DNA of 43,834 bases from an uncultured Lachnospiraceae bacterium (GTDB lineage: Bacteria > Bacillota > Clostridia > Lachnospirales > Lachnospiraceae): the NCBI GenBank assembly GCA_947591155.1, contig CANQDA010000029.1, positions 1-43,834 of the forward strand, in the 5' to 3' direction. The position numbers and the translations under genes were made by a program. Below, in pieces: positions 34,165 through 42,392 of this stretch (its first letter is position 1; each line of letters opens with the position of its first letter). The notes under the pieces were generated by a model, which saw only the letters and a program-made list of their open reading frames with translations, was not told where the DNA came from and searched no databases.

Positions 34165-34234
34165 GTCCATAAGAAAATGATAGTGGACAGTAACGGCGGA
34201 GCATCCGGTGGCAGAGGGTTATGCAAGTTATGAC

Positions 34235-34612
34235 TCAGCCTGTCATCGTTCTTTCATAAAATAATCCGGTCAGAAACCACAGCGGGGCGTAGTCGAGTCG
34301 TATCACTCCATTCACATGGTATGGAGAATCGCTGTAGTCCCAGGGGCAGCATCCCTTCTTTTTCAGATAACTGCCGGAGGTGAATTCCACGGCGTAGATG
34401 CCGAGCATATAGATGAGTCCGCGCGTGACGGCTCCGAAGCGTTTCAGATGCGCGGAAAGCGGACCGATCGCCGAGGCCATGCCATAGATAGGGAACATTC
34501 GCAGGGACGAAAAACCCATCAGCTTCGGATCGTGTCTGGCAAGAGAGTGCAGGCCGGTCCAGAGAACCTCGATGCACCAGCCGTACATGCCGCAACGGAT
34601 AAATTTCGATCG
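34235..34612 (-). CDS. Small membrane protein, putative CmpB-like (ABC_trans_CmpB) family
   Basis: A 125-residue protein. The start at 34612 has AAAGGAG 6 nt upstream; a longer frame to 34726 is unsupported. The pattern CGMYGWCIEVLWTGL, then LRMFPIYGMAS, a helix with RGLIYMLGIYAVEF, and SGSYLKKKGCCPWDYSDSP ending in LDYAPLWFLTGLFYE fits the PF06541-type membrane family, which is tentatively called ABC-transporter type IV. About three to four membrane segments are expected. No ABC partner is nearby, so transport activity is unproven. It stands alone on this strand. Confidence 0.75.
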   Translation of the reverse strand, partial: RSKFIRCGMYGWCIEVLWTGLHSLARHDPKLMGFSSLRMFPIYGMASAIGPLSAHLKRFGAVTRGLIYMLGIYAVEFTSGSYLKKKGCCPWDYSDSPYHVNGVIRLDYAPLWFLTGLFYERTMTG

Positions 34613-34753
34613 CATAAAAGCTCCTTTCATATGCAGAGATTTTTGAAAAAGAAAATTTCGATAGCTGTCTATATTATCTCCGAATGCAATTCTTTCTATG
34701 TATTGGGTTCCAGATATGAAACACAAGATGGAATAAAAATATTTTTTTATTTC

Positions 34754-34782
34754 TTGACGGCAAGATATGGATATAATATAGT
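34754..34782 (+). promoter_or_regulatory. Sigma-A promoter of the Ig-like protein gene
   Basis: TTGACG (34754-34759), a 17-bp spacer and TATAGT (34777-34782). An overlapping TATAAT sits upstream at wrong spacing. It lies about 35 nt before the ATG, behind an AT-rich stretch. Confidence 0.75.
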
Positions 34783-34817
34783 AAAATTAGAGTATTTCAG
34801 GAAAGGAGAAGGTGTTT

Positions 34818-36245
34818 ATGAAGAATAAAATCGGGAAGCTTTATGGATTCGTACTGGCGCTTGTCTTCTGCGCGGGATTGTCAGTTTTTTCGCTGTCGGC
34901 GTCCGCATCCGGCAGCTATACACTTGCAGTGGGCGAGGAGAAGACGCTTTACAGCAATATCCCGTCCAGATACGCGCTGAGGGCAGTAAACTGGACGAGC
35001 AGCAATTATCAGGCGGTGGAGATTACGCAACATACCGATTCATATTGCAGGATCCGTGTGAATCAATATTTCTCCTCTCCGGTTATCATATACTGCGATT
35101 ACTATTATGTGGACTCTTTTGGCGGGGCGTCCTATATGCGAGAGGGGTTCACCGATTTTACAATTTATATAAGCGGGTCCGGAGGCGGTTCCGGGAGTAC
35201 GGGAAGTATGACGGCGAGCCCATCCTCTGTATCGTTGGATCTTGCGATTCAGGGTTCGGCGATGGTGCAGCTCGAGTTTGATACGGGCGGCGTAAGATCA
35301 TACAATTTAGGATTCCGTTCGGATAGCGAATGTTGCTATGCAGATTATTGGGGAAGCGGGATCAGTGCTCCCGGGCACTGTAAAGTCGGCATATATGCGA
35401 GAAAGCCGGGAACGGGTACCGTGACATGCAATCTGCTTATGTCCGGTTCGGTGAGGGCCTCGGTCAAGATAAAGGTAAACGTGACTTGCTCTCATAAATA
35501 CGACGATGGAGTGGTCAGTGTAGAGCCGGCCCCCGGGAAGGCCGGAACCAAGGTATACACCTGTCAGATCGAAAACTGCGGTCATCAGTATGAAACTTCA
35601 ATTCCCGCTCTTTCGGATAGCAAGAAAAATGAGAGTTCCAAGAAGGAACAGAAAACAGGGAATAAGAAACAGGAAACAGAAAACAAGAAGAAAAAAACGG
35701 GAGACAAGAAACAAAAAACGGGAAACAAAAAGCAAAAAACGGGAAATAAGAAGCAGGAAACAAGGAAGACCGATGCGAAATTGAATAAGAAATCGGCTGT
35801 GCTCTATCCGGGGCAAAAGCTGTCCCTGAGCCTGAAGAATGCAAAGAGCGGTAAGCAGAACTGGTCCTCATCGGATCCCAAGGTGGCAACGGTGAACGCC
35901 AAAGGGATGGTGACGGCTAAAAAGCCCGGAGCGGTGAATATTCGTGTCAAGACCGGAGGAAAGACCTATACATGTCGCGTGACAGTTAAAAAGGTGTTTA
36001 CTGTTTCTTCCTCAAAGCTGAGTGTGGCAAAGGGAAAGAAGGAGACCGTGACCGTGACATGCGGGAAAAAGCTGGAGCTCAAATATAAGATCAAGAATAA
36101 AAAGACCGTTTCCTGCAAATGGAAAAAGGGAAAGGGGACGACATATACGCTGACGATACAAGGAAAAAAGAAAGGGAAGACGACAGTCACGCTCACCAAC
36201 TCGTTCAATCAGGAGAAGATCAAGCTCAACGTGAATGTAGAATAA
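34818..36245 (+). CDS. Secreted protein with C-terminal bacterial Ig-like (Big_2) domain
   Basis: A 475-residue exported protein. The ATG at 34818 is chosen because AAAGGAG lies 9 nt upstream. The signal peptide is about 28-31 residues with an ASA cleavage context. An N-terminal beta-rich region (about 32-220) is not recognised. A CSH...GVV...KVYTCQIENCGH module (about 225-260) is of a type seen in Firmicute surface proteins. A Lys-rich linker (about 265-320) has seven-residue repeats such as KKQKTGN. A Big_2-like domain (about 320-395, WSSSDPKVATVNAKGMVTAKK) and a second Lys-rich beta domain end the protein. No sortase motif is seen. It may bind wall or host polymers through charge; function unknown. 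Confidence 0.85.
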   Translation: MKNKIGKLYGFVLALVFCAGLSVFSLSASASGSYTLAVGEEKTLYSNIPSRYALRAVNWTSSNYQAVEITQHTDSYCRIRVNQYFSSPVIIYCDYYYVDSFGGASYMREGFTDFTIYISGSGGGSGSTGSMTASPSSVSLDLAIQGSAMVQLEFDTGGVRSYNLGFRSDSECCYADYWGSGISAPGHCKVGIYARKPGTGTVTCNLLMSGSVRASVKIKVNVTCSHKYDDGVVSVEPAPGKAGTKVYTCQIENCGHQYETSIPALSDSKKNESSKKEQKTGNKKQETENKKKKTGDKKQKTGNKKQKTGNKKQETRKTDAKLNKKSAVLYPGQKLSLSLKNAKSGKQNWSSSDPKVATVNAKGMVTAKKPGAVNIRVKTGGKTYTCRVTVKKVFTVSSSKLSVAKGKKETVTVTCGKKLELKYKIKNKKTVSCKWKKGKGTTYTLTIQGKKKGKTTVTLTNSFNQEKIKLNVNVE

Positions 36246-36280
36246 GAATCTGCGTATCTGTGCGCGTCTAAAGATTTTGC

Positions 36281-36308
36281 TTGCAATATAGAAGCGATAT
36301 GCTATAAT
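36281..36308 (+). promoter_or_regulatory. Promoter of the folate operon
   Basis: TTGCAA (36281-36286), a 16-bp spacer and TATAAT (36303-36308). Transcription would begin about 36315, just before the folded leader. Confidence 0.72.
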
Positions 36309-36324
36309 CAGCTTAAATAAATAA

Positions 36325-36433
36325 TAGCGAAGTAGGAATTTGTGCGTTAAGTTGTCAGCGGCTGGGGAGTCGCCCTGAACCGAAAAGCCCGTCAGAAATT
36401 GGGTTTGCGATACATTTTCCGCACCCGTTGCTA
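36325..36433 (+). promoter_or_regulatory. Candidate tetrahydrofolate riboswitch upstream of folE
   Basis: The leader has a closing stem TAGCGA/TTGCTA (36325-36330/36428-36433), a second stem joining 36335-36346 with 36407-36420, and two inner hairpins: GTTgTCAG/CTGAAC (36351-36358/36375-36380) and AAGCCC/GGGTTT (36385-36390/36401-36406). The strings AGTAG and GCGTTAAGT (36344-36352) match conserved positions I recall from the THF riboswitch of folate genes in Firmicutes. GCGG in the first loop (36357-36360) can pair with CCGC (36419-36422) as a pseudoknot. The pairing is seen; the class call rests on memory and context. Confidence 0.62.
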
Positions 36434-36436
36434 CAG

Positions 36437-36580
36437 TATGAGAGCGTCTCATAATGTGGAGGGAGTATTATTTATCAGCCCATTGTTCAGAGCCACATTG
36501 TGGAGGCGCTTTGTTATGCGGAAATTTGCAGAGCATCGGGCGTTCCATTTGCGATTGGCTTGTTTCAGAGCTTGTGGAGG
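36437..36580 (+). promoter_or_regulatory. Folate leader expression platform region
   Basis: Downstream of the aptamer are TATGAGA/TCTCATA (36437-36443/36447-36453) and a wide hairpin AATGTGG/CCACATT (36453-36459/36493-36499). The first stem's right end overlaps the second, so they may be alternatives. No T-tract follows, and the folE RBS TGGAGG is at 36575-36580. No small gene is convincing in this stretch. Confidence 0.4.
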
Positions 36581-36586
36581 TTTACT

Positions 36587-37147
36587 ATGGATGAGGAGAA
36601 AATCAAACAGGGAGTGCGCCTGATACTGGAAGGGATCGGAGAGGATGTGAATCGCGAGGGCCTTCTGGAGACGCCGGACAGGATCGCGCGGATGTACCGT
36701 GACCTGGCAGGAGGATATACGGAGGATGCCGCAGTACATCTGGCGAAGCGCTTTCACGTCGACAGCAACGATATGGTTCTGGAGAAGGACATACGCTTTT
36801 ACTCCTTCTGTGAGCATCATATGCTGCCGTTTTACGGCAATGCTGCTGTCGCGTACATACCGGACGGCGAGGTGGTCGGGCTGAGTAAGATCGCGCGGAC
36901 TGTGGAGGTTTATGCGAGACGCTTCCAGCTGCAGGAGAGGCTGACGACACAGGTCGCTGATGTCTTTATGAAGGAGCTGAAGCCGAAGGGCGTAATGGTG
37001 CTGATCGAGGCTGAGCATATGTGCATGACGATGCGCGGGGTGAAGAAGCCGGGGGCGAAGACCGTGACAGTAGTGACGCGCGGCGTTTTTGAGGGAAACG
37101 ATTCTCTTCAGGCGACTTTTTACCGGATGCTCAGGCAGCAGGGGTGA
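36587..37147 (+). CDS. folE: GTP cyclohydrolase I
   Basis: FolE (186 residues) converts GTP to 7,8-dihydroneopterin triphosphate, the first step of folate synthesis. The zinc site is visible: FCEHHMLPF (Cys near residue 75 with the following His) and MCMTMRGV (Cys near 146). [26 protein letters not shown] is the conserved core helix. The ATG at 36587 has TGGAGG 6 nt upstream and gives the normal start [14 protein letters not shown]; the open frame reaching back to 36500 is not supported. It heads the operon with the HD protein, folP, folBK and folC. Confidence 0.97.
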   Translation: MDEEKIKQGVRLILEGIGEDVNREGLLETPDRIARMYRDLAGGYTEDAAVHLAKRFHVDSNDMVLEKDIRFYSFCEHHMLPFYGNAAVAYIPDGEVVGLSKIARTVEVYARRFQLQERLTTQVADVFMKELKPKGVMVLIEAEHMCMTMRGVKKPGAKTVTVVTRGVFEGNDSLQATFYRMLRQQG

Positions 37148-37152
37148 GCGGT

Positions 37153-37695
37153 ATGGCAGAGCGTGAGGAACTTCGGGAACAGCTGGTGGAGACGGGCGCG
37201 AAAGAGGGACTCGACAGGAGAGTCCAGCGCATCTGGGATCATCCTTTGTTTCAGGAGGGGCTTCGGGAGAATGAACGTCTGGAGCAGGATCGGATTTTCT
37301 GCAAACATGATTACAGCCATCTGCTCGACGTTGCCCGCCTTGCCCTCATAGAAAATCTGGAGACAGAGGCCGGTATTCCCAAATATATGATCTACGCCGC
37401 CGCATTGCTGCACGATATCGGACGCTATCTGCAATATACAGAGCAGTTTCCTCATCAGGAGGCGAGCGCGCGCCTCGCACAGAGGATTCTGCCGGAGTGT
37501 GGATTTTCCGTCGACGAGACGGATCAGATCCTGCGTGCGATCCTGGCTCATCGGGATCCCGGTATCCGGGACGACGATGGGCTGCCCGGGCTGATCTTCC
37601 GGGCGGACAAGCGCTCGCGCTGTTGTTTTGCCTGTCCGGCTGAGGGGCAGTGCAACTGGGATCGGACGAAAAAGAACATGAGATTGCGCGGCTGA
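37153..37695 (+). CDS. HD-domain hydrolase in the folate operon
   Basis: A 180-residue HD-superfamily metal-dependent phosphohydrolase. Metal ligands are visible in HDYSHLLDVARLAL (first His), ALLHDIGRYLQY (the HD pair) and a following EQFPHQEAS His. The C-terminus has a Cys-rich motif, RCCFACPAEGQCNW, possibly a small metal site, after a RADKRSR segment. The ATG at 37153 is 5 nt past the folE stop; a GTG at 37144 overlaps it. Its place between folE and folP, with no Nudix FolQ in the operon, makes it a candidate for dephosphorylation of dihydroneopterin triphosphate. That is inference from context; the fold assignment is firm. Confidence 0.88.
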   Translation: MAEREELREQLVETGAKEGLDRRVQRIWDHPLFQEGLRENERLEQDRIFCKHDYSHLLDVARLALIENLETEAGIPKYMIYAAALLHDIGRYLQYTEQFPHQEASARLAQRILPECGFSVDETDQILRAILAHRDPGIRDDDGLPGLIFRADKRSRCCFACPAEGQCNWDRTKKNMRLRG

Positions 37696-37806
37696 TGGGG
37701 CAGAGGTGATCTGCCGCGTGTGACGATAAAACGTGGCAAGACATGCAAGACGATATGGACGGGCACAGAACGGCCCGGTGCGGAATATGCAGGAACGGAG
37801 CAGGAC

Positions 37807-38628
37807 ATGAAAATAGGGAACAGGGTATTTGACACAGAGCGCGGCTGTTATCTCATGGGGATCCTGAACGTCACGCCGGACTCATTCTCGGACGGGGGAA
37901 AGTGGACCGATATTAAGCGTGCGCAGGATCATGTGGGAGAGATGATCTCGGAAGGGGCCGCGATTATTGATATCGGAGGAGAATCGACGAGGCCGGGACA
38001 TGTCCGGATTCCTGCGGAGGAGGAGATCGCGCGTGTGGTACCGATGATCCGGATGGTAAAAGAGAACTTTGACATTCCGGTATCCATCGACAGCTATAAG
38101 GGCGAGGTCGTAGAGGCTGCGCTGGAGGCAGGAGCGGATCTGGTCAACGATATCTGGGGCTTTCGCTATGACTGCCGGGTCGCAGGGCTCGCTGCGGGCT
38201 ATCACGTGCCCTGCTGTCTGATGCATAACCGCCGGGAGCCGGTTTACGGGAACTTTATGGAGGATGTGAAAAGTGATCTGCGGGAGTCCGTGAGGATCGC
38301 ACTGGATGCGGGCGTACGCCCTGATCAGATCGTGTTGGATCCGGGCGTGGGATTCGGCAAGAACTATGAACATAACCTCACCGTGATCCATCGACTGAAG
38401 GAGCTGAGAGAGCTGGGTTATCCGCTGCTCATGGCTGCGTCGCGCAAATCGGTGATCGGTCTGACGCTTGATCTGCCTTCTGATCAGCGCCTGGAGGGTA
38501 CACTGGCGATCACCGTGATCAGCGTACTGCAAGGGGCCTCGTTTATCCGGGTACATGACGTGAAAGAGAACTACCGGGCAGTGAAAATGGCACAGGCAGT
38601 CATGGCGGAGGGCATGCCAGCGGAATAA
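37807..38628 (+). CDS. folP: Dihydropteroate synthase
   Basis: FolP (273 residues) condenses hydroxymethyl-dihydropterin pyrophosphate with p-aminobenzoate and is the sulfonamide target. Motifs: LMGILNVTPDSFSDGGKW at the N-terminus, DIGGESTRPGH, LVNDIWGF, LDPGVGFGKN and AASRKSVIG, all in the usual order of the TIM barrel. The ATG at 37807 has GGAG 6 nt upstream and gives the typical MKIGNRVFDTERG start; the longer frame from 37720 is rejected. A 111-bp gap separates it from the HD gene with no terminator. Confidence 0.96.
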   Translation: MKIGNRVFDTERGCYLMGILNVTPDSFSDGGKWTDIKRAQDHVGEMISEGAAIIDIGGESTRPGHVRIPAEEEIARVVPMIRMVKENFDIPVSIDSYKGEVVEAALEAGADLVNDIWGFRYDCRVAGLAAGYHVPCCLMHNRREPVYGNFMEDVKSDLRESVRIALDAGVRPDQIVLDPGVGFGKNYEHNLTVIHRLKELRELGYPLLMAASRKSVIGLTLDLPSDQRLEGTLAITVISVLQGASFIRVHDVKENYRAVKMAQAVMAEGMPAE

Positions 38629-38650
38629 AGCAACATTTACGGAGAAAAAT

Positions 38651-39484
38651 ATGGATCTGCAACAATTCGACAGGATTACCATTCAAAATCTGGAGGTGTT
38701 CGCCAGACACGGCGTCTATCCGGAGGAAAATAAACTCGGCCAGAAATTCCTGGTGACGGCAGAGCTTTACACGGACACGCGCAAAGCCGGGATGGCGGAC
38801 GACCTTGCGCAGTCGATCGACTATGGGACTGTGAGCCACGTTGTCACGGAGTATCTGCAAAAGAACACATATCGGCTGATCGAGACTGCGGCGGAGCAGC
38901 TTGCGAAGGAACTTTTGCTTCATACGGAGCATCTGCAAGCGGTGACACTCGAATTGAAGAAGCCCTGGGCACCGGTCGGACTTCCGCTGGAGACCGTGTC
39001 GGTGAAGATTACGCGCGGATGGCATACCGCGTATCTGGGGCTCGGTTCAAATATGGGGGATAAGAAGGCATATCTGGATGGCGCAGTGAAGGCGATCTCC
39101 GGGACGGGGGGCTGCGAGCTGCTTCGCGTGTCGGATTATCTTTGTACGAAGCCGTACGGCGGCGTGGAGCAGGACGATTTCCTGAACGCGTGCCTGAGCC
39201 TGCGGACTTTGTTGACCCCGCAGGAGCTGCTGAATCGACTTCATGAGATAGAACAGGACGCAGGGCGTGAGCGTGTGATCCACTGGGGGCCGAGGACGCT
39301 GGATCTCGATATCCTAATGTATGACGATCTGATCCTGGAGACGGAGGAGCTAATCCTTCCGCATGTGGAAATGCACCTGCGGGAATTTGTCCTCGAGCCG
39401 CTCCGACAGATCGCTCCCTGGAAGCGTCATCCGATCACCCGGATGACGGTGGAGCAGATGTTGGAACAATTGAAGAAGAAGTGA
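38651..39484 (+). CDS. folBK: Bifunctional dihydroneopterin aldolase / HPPK
   Basis: A 277-residue fusion. The FolB part (about 1-118) has ITIQNLEVFARHGVYPEENKLGQ and the helix RLIETAAEQLAKELL; it cleaves dihydroneopterin to 6-hydroxymethyl-dihydropterin. The FolK part (about 122-277) has AYLGLGSNMGDKKAYL and HWGPRTLDLDILMYDD, the Mg-ATP site, and RHPITRMTVEQML-like end; it pyrophosphorylates that product. GGAG precedes the ATG, 22 nt after folP. A hairpin without T-tract (39493-39520) follows, perhaps a processing or partial stop point before folC. Confidence 0.96.
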   Translation: MDLQQFDRITIQNLEVFARHGVYPEENKLGQKFLVTAELYTDTRKAGMADDLAQSIDYGTVSHVVTEYLQKNTYRLIETAAEQLAKELLLHTEHLQAVTLELKKPWAPVGLPLETVSVKITRGWHTAYLGLGSNMGDKKAYLDGAVKAISGTGGCELLRVSDYLCTKPYGGVEQDDFLNACLSLRTLLTPQELLNRLHEIEQDAGRERVIHWGPRTLDLDILMYDDLILETEELILPHVEMHLREFVLEPLRQIAPWKRHPITRMTVEQMLEQLKKK

Positions 39485-39492
39485 CTGAAAAC

Positions 39493-39520
39493 GGGGACGC
39501 CGCGGTTCTGCGGTGTCCTC
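39493..39520 (+). other. Hairpin between folBK and folC
   Basis: An 11-bp stem (39493-39503 with 39510-39520, two G-T pairs) and a 6-nt loop. No T residues follow, so it is not a typical intrinsic terminator. Confidence 0.55.
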
Positions 39521-39580
39521 GAAATTCATGTAGTCCACTGCAGTCCGGGCAGCCGATGACTGACAGCGATGGAGGATGGA

Positions 39581-41050
39581 ATGAACTACAAAGAGGCGAG
39601 ACAATTTATTGACCAGGTATCTGTGAAAGGTACCGAGCTGGGGTTGGAGACGATCACAAATCTGTTGGGGCTGCTCGGCAACCCGCAGGATGAACTGAAA
39701 TTCATTCATATCGCGGGGACGAACGGGAAAGGTTCGGTGCTGGCTTATCTCTATACCGTGCTGCAGGAGGCAGGGTATACGGTCGGGAGGTACATCTCAC
39801 CGACGCTGTTTTCTTACCGGGAACGGATACAGGTGGGAGTCGGATACAACATCCACGCTGCACAGACCGAGGAAGAGCAGAATCCTGTGGCAGAGCAGAA
39901 TTCCAAAGAATGTCAGGCAGAAACAGGATACATCAGCAGGGATGACTTTGCCGAGTGCGCGTCGATGGCTTCCGCGGCATACGAGGAGATGAGACGTCGG
40001 GGGATGAAGCTTCCGACCGTGTTTGAGGTGGAGACGGCAATTTCCCTGCTGTACTTTAAGAAGTGCGCCTGTGATCTGGTGCTGCTTGAGGTCGGTATGG
40101 GCGGAAGGCTGGATGCAACAAATATTATTCGGACTCCCGTGCTCACGGTGCTGGCCTCGATCAGTATGGACCACATGGAGTTTCTCGGGGATACGCTGGC
40201 CGAGATTGCGTGGAACAAGGCAGGGATCTTGAAGCCTGGTGTTCCGGTGGTGTCGGCGCGGCAGTTGCCAGAGGCGGAGCAGGTGATCCGAAAGGAAGCG
40301 GCCTCGAAGAGCTGTGCGTGTACGTTCGTGCGCCCGGAGAAGATCGCGGATGTGCAGGAGAACATTTTCGGAGAAATTTGTGAACAGGCAGAGAACAGTC
40401 GATGCGGCATGGATGGAAATGAGGGCAGATTATCCGAAAAGGATTATGTATGTCCGGTTGGTTTTCAGAGTTTCACATACGAGCCTTTCGGGCGTGTAGA
40501 GATTGCGTTGGCGGGGCCGCACCAGAGAGAGAACGCGGCGCTTGCTCTGGAGTGCATCGGTATCCTGCGGCAGTATGGTTATGAGATTTCCAATATCGTT
40601 GTGAAAGAGGGCCTGCGAAAAACCGAGTGGAAGGGGCGTTTTTCTGTCATACACAGAGATCCGCTCGTGATTATCGACGGGGCGCACAACCCGGACGCAG
40701 CGGCGGTGCTGCGGCGATCCATCGAGGATTATTTTCCGAATCGGAAAAAATATTACATCTTTGGGGTGTTTTCTGACAAAGAGTATGATAAAATCATAGA
40801 GATTACCGCCGGACTTGCGGAGCATATCTTCGCGGTGGAGATGCCGGACAATCCTCGCGCGCTTCCCGCTCAGGAGCTTGCAGAGGCGGTGCGCAGGGTG
40901 AATCCATCGGTCGAGGCCGTGGGAAGTATCTCAGAGGCGGTACGCAGGTGCTTTCAGATGGCAGGGCCGGATGACGTGATCCTGGCGTTTGGGTCGCTGT
41001 CGTTTCTGGCGGAGGTAGAGCGGGACGTGCGAATGTATACAGGAAATTGA
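39581..41050 (+). CDS. folC: Folylpolyglutamate synthase / dihydrofolate synthase
   Basis: FolC (489 residues) joins glutamate to dihydropteroate and lengthens folate polyglutamate tails with ATP. The P-loop is HIAGTNGKGSVLAYL, followed by SPTLFSYRERIQV; EVGMGGRLDATN, SMDHMEFLG and the C-domain motif IIDGAHNPDAA are all present. The ATG at 39581 (MNYKEARQFID) is favoured by GGAGG 5 nt upstream. It is longer than the usual 420-440 residues because of a Glu/Gln-rich insert after ERIQV (about 30 residues) and a second one around CGMDGNEGRL. Last gene of the folate operon. Confidence 0.95.
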   Translation: MNYKEARQFIDQVSVKGTELGLETITNLLGLLGNPQDELKFIHIAGTNGKGSVLAYLYTVLQEAGYTVGRYISPTLFSYRERIQVGVGYNIHAAQTEEEQNPVAEQNSKECQAETGYISRDDFAECASMASAAYEEMRRRGMKLPTVFEVETAISLLYFKKCACDLVLLEVGMGGRLDATNIIRTPVLTVLASISMDHMEFLGDTLAEIAWNKAGILKPGVPVVSARQLPEAEQVIRKEAASKSCACTFVRPEKIADVQENIFGEICEQAENSRCGMDGNEGRLSEKDYVCPVGFQSFTYEPFGRVEIALAGPHQRENAALALECIGILRQYGYEISNIVVKEGLRKTEWKGRFSVIHRDPLVIIDGAHNPDAAAVLRRSIEDYFPNRKKYYIFGVFSDKEYDKIIEITAGLAEHIFAVEMPDNPRALPAQELAEAVRRVNPSVEAVGSISEAVRRCFQMAGPDDVILAFGSLSFLAEVERDVRMYTGN

Positions 41051-41085
41051 ATATGCGCCAAGGGATGCCGTAGAGTAGCATGAAG

Positions 41086-41163
41086 AAAAGCGTATCGTAG
41101 GGTAACAGATAAAACAGAGATGGCTACTGCACGGAGATAGATGGCACAAAAGCGTATCGTAGG
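41086..41163. repeat. Decayed tandem duplication between folC and pheA
   Basis: AAAAGCGTATCGTAGG occurs at 41086-41101 and 41148-41163, 62 bp apart. The following bases (AACAGATAAA and ACAGCGGGTAAA) are also similar. The stretch is non-coding. Confidence 0.7.
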
Positions 41164-41216
41164 ACAGCGGGTAAAGTAGAGGGGAAGAAATCCCGGCAAG
41201 TGGAAGAGGAGGATAC

Positions 41217-42347
41217 ATGAAGGATTTATTAGAGCTGAGAGAAGAGATCGACGTGATCGACGAGCAGATCGTGAAGCTGTTCGAGGAGCGGCTGCAGATC
41301 AGCGAGGACGTCGCGGCGTTCAAGATCGCCAACGGCAAAAAGGTGTTCGATAAGGACAGGGAGAATGAGAAGATCCGGACGCTGACGGGGCTTGTACACG
41401 ACGATTTCAGCAAGCACGGCGTGCAGGAGCTGTTTCAGCAGATCATGTCCATGAGCCGTAAGCTGCAGTACCAGCTTCTGGCGCAGCGGGGCGCGGCCGG
41501 GAGACTGCCGTTCATCGCGGTGGACGACATCGAGCGGGAGAATATCCGCGTCGTCTATCAGGGTGTGGAGGGTGCGTACAGCCACGCGGCGATGAGGGAG
41601 TACTTCGGCAAGGACGTCAACTGTTTCAACGTGCGAAAATGGCGCGACGCGATGGAGGCGATCGCGGAGGGCGCGGCGGACTATGCGGTGCTGCCGATTG
41701 AGAATTCATCCGCCGGTATCGTTGCGGACAATTATGACCTTCTGGTAAATTTTGAGAATTACATCGTCGGGGAGCAGGTCATCAAGTGTGAGCACGCACT
41801 GCTCGGTCTGCCGGGGACGGAACTCTCGCAGATCAAAAAAGTGTACTCGCATCAGCAGGCACTCTCTCAATGCGAGGAATATCTGGACCGTCACAGGGAG
41901 TGGCAACAGATTCCGTTCGACAACACGGCGCGCGCGGCCAAGAAGGTGGCTGAGGACAAGGACCCGACGCAGGCGGCGGTGGCGAGCTATTTTGCTGCGG
42001 AGTATTTCGGGCTGGAAGTGTTGGCGGATCATATCTACTACAACAAGGCAAATTCGACGCGCTTCATCATCGTTACGAACCAGAGAATCTTCCGGCGCGA
42101 CGCGAAGAAGATCAGCATCTGCTTTGAGGTGCCGCATTACAGCGGCGCGTTGTACAACATTCTGTCGCACTTTATCTACAACAACGTGAATATGAGCAAG
42201 ATCGAATCGCGGCCGATCCCGGGACAGAACTGGGAGTACCGCTTCTTCGTGGACTTTGACGGGAATCTGAACGACAGCGCCGTGAAGAATGCGCTGCGTG
42301 GCATCCGGGAGGAAGCCATCAACATGAAGATCCTCGGGAACTATTGA
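41217..42347 (+). CDS. pheA: Bifunctional chorismate mutase / prephenate dehydratase (P-protein)
   Basis: PheA (376 residues) turns chorismate into prephenate and then phenylpyruvate for phenylalanine synthesis. The AroQ-type mutase domain (about 1-90) is LLELREEIDVIDEQIVKLFEERLQ and onward. The dehydratase domain (about 100-290) starts VVYQGVEGAYSHAAM and contains NSSAGIVADNYDLL and STRFIIV, the catalytic TRF motif. The ACT domain (about 295-376) with MSKIESRPIPG (the ESRP motif) predicts feedback inhibition by phenylalanine. RBS AGGAGG precedes the ATG. It complements tyrA and aroA elsewhere in the window. Confidence 0.97.
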   Translation: MKDLLELREEIDVIDEQIVKLFEERLQISEDVAAFKIANGKKVFDKDRENEKIRTLTGLVHDDFSKHGVQELFQQIMSMSRKLQYQLLAQRGAAGRLPFIAVDDIERENIRVVYQGVEGAYSHAAMREYFGKDVNCFNVRKWRDAMEAIAEGAADYAVLPIENSSAGIVADNYDLLVNFENYIVGEQVIKCEHALLGLPGTELSQIKKVYSHQQALSQCEEYLDRHREWQQIPFDNTARAAKKVAEDKDPTQAAVASYFAAEYFGLEVLADHIYYNKANSTRFIIVTNQRIFRRDAKKISICFEVPHYSGALYNILSHFIYNNVNMSKIESRPIPGQNWEYRFFVDFDGNLNDSAVKNALRGIREEAINMKILGNY

Positions 42348-42392
42348 AGAGTAAATGAGTGTAGGATGCCAAAGCGTTGAAGGGAGAGGAAA

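Noticed and set aside
36500..36586. N-terminal extension of FolE by 29 residues
   Set aside because: The ATG at 36587 has TGGAGG at proper spacing and matches the family start; the extension would be encoded in the folded leader.
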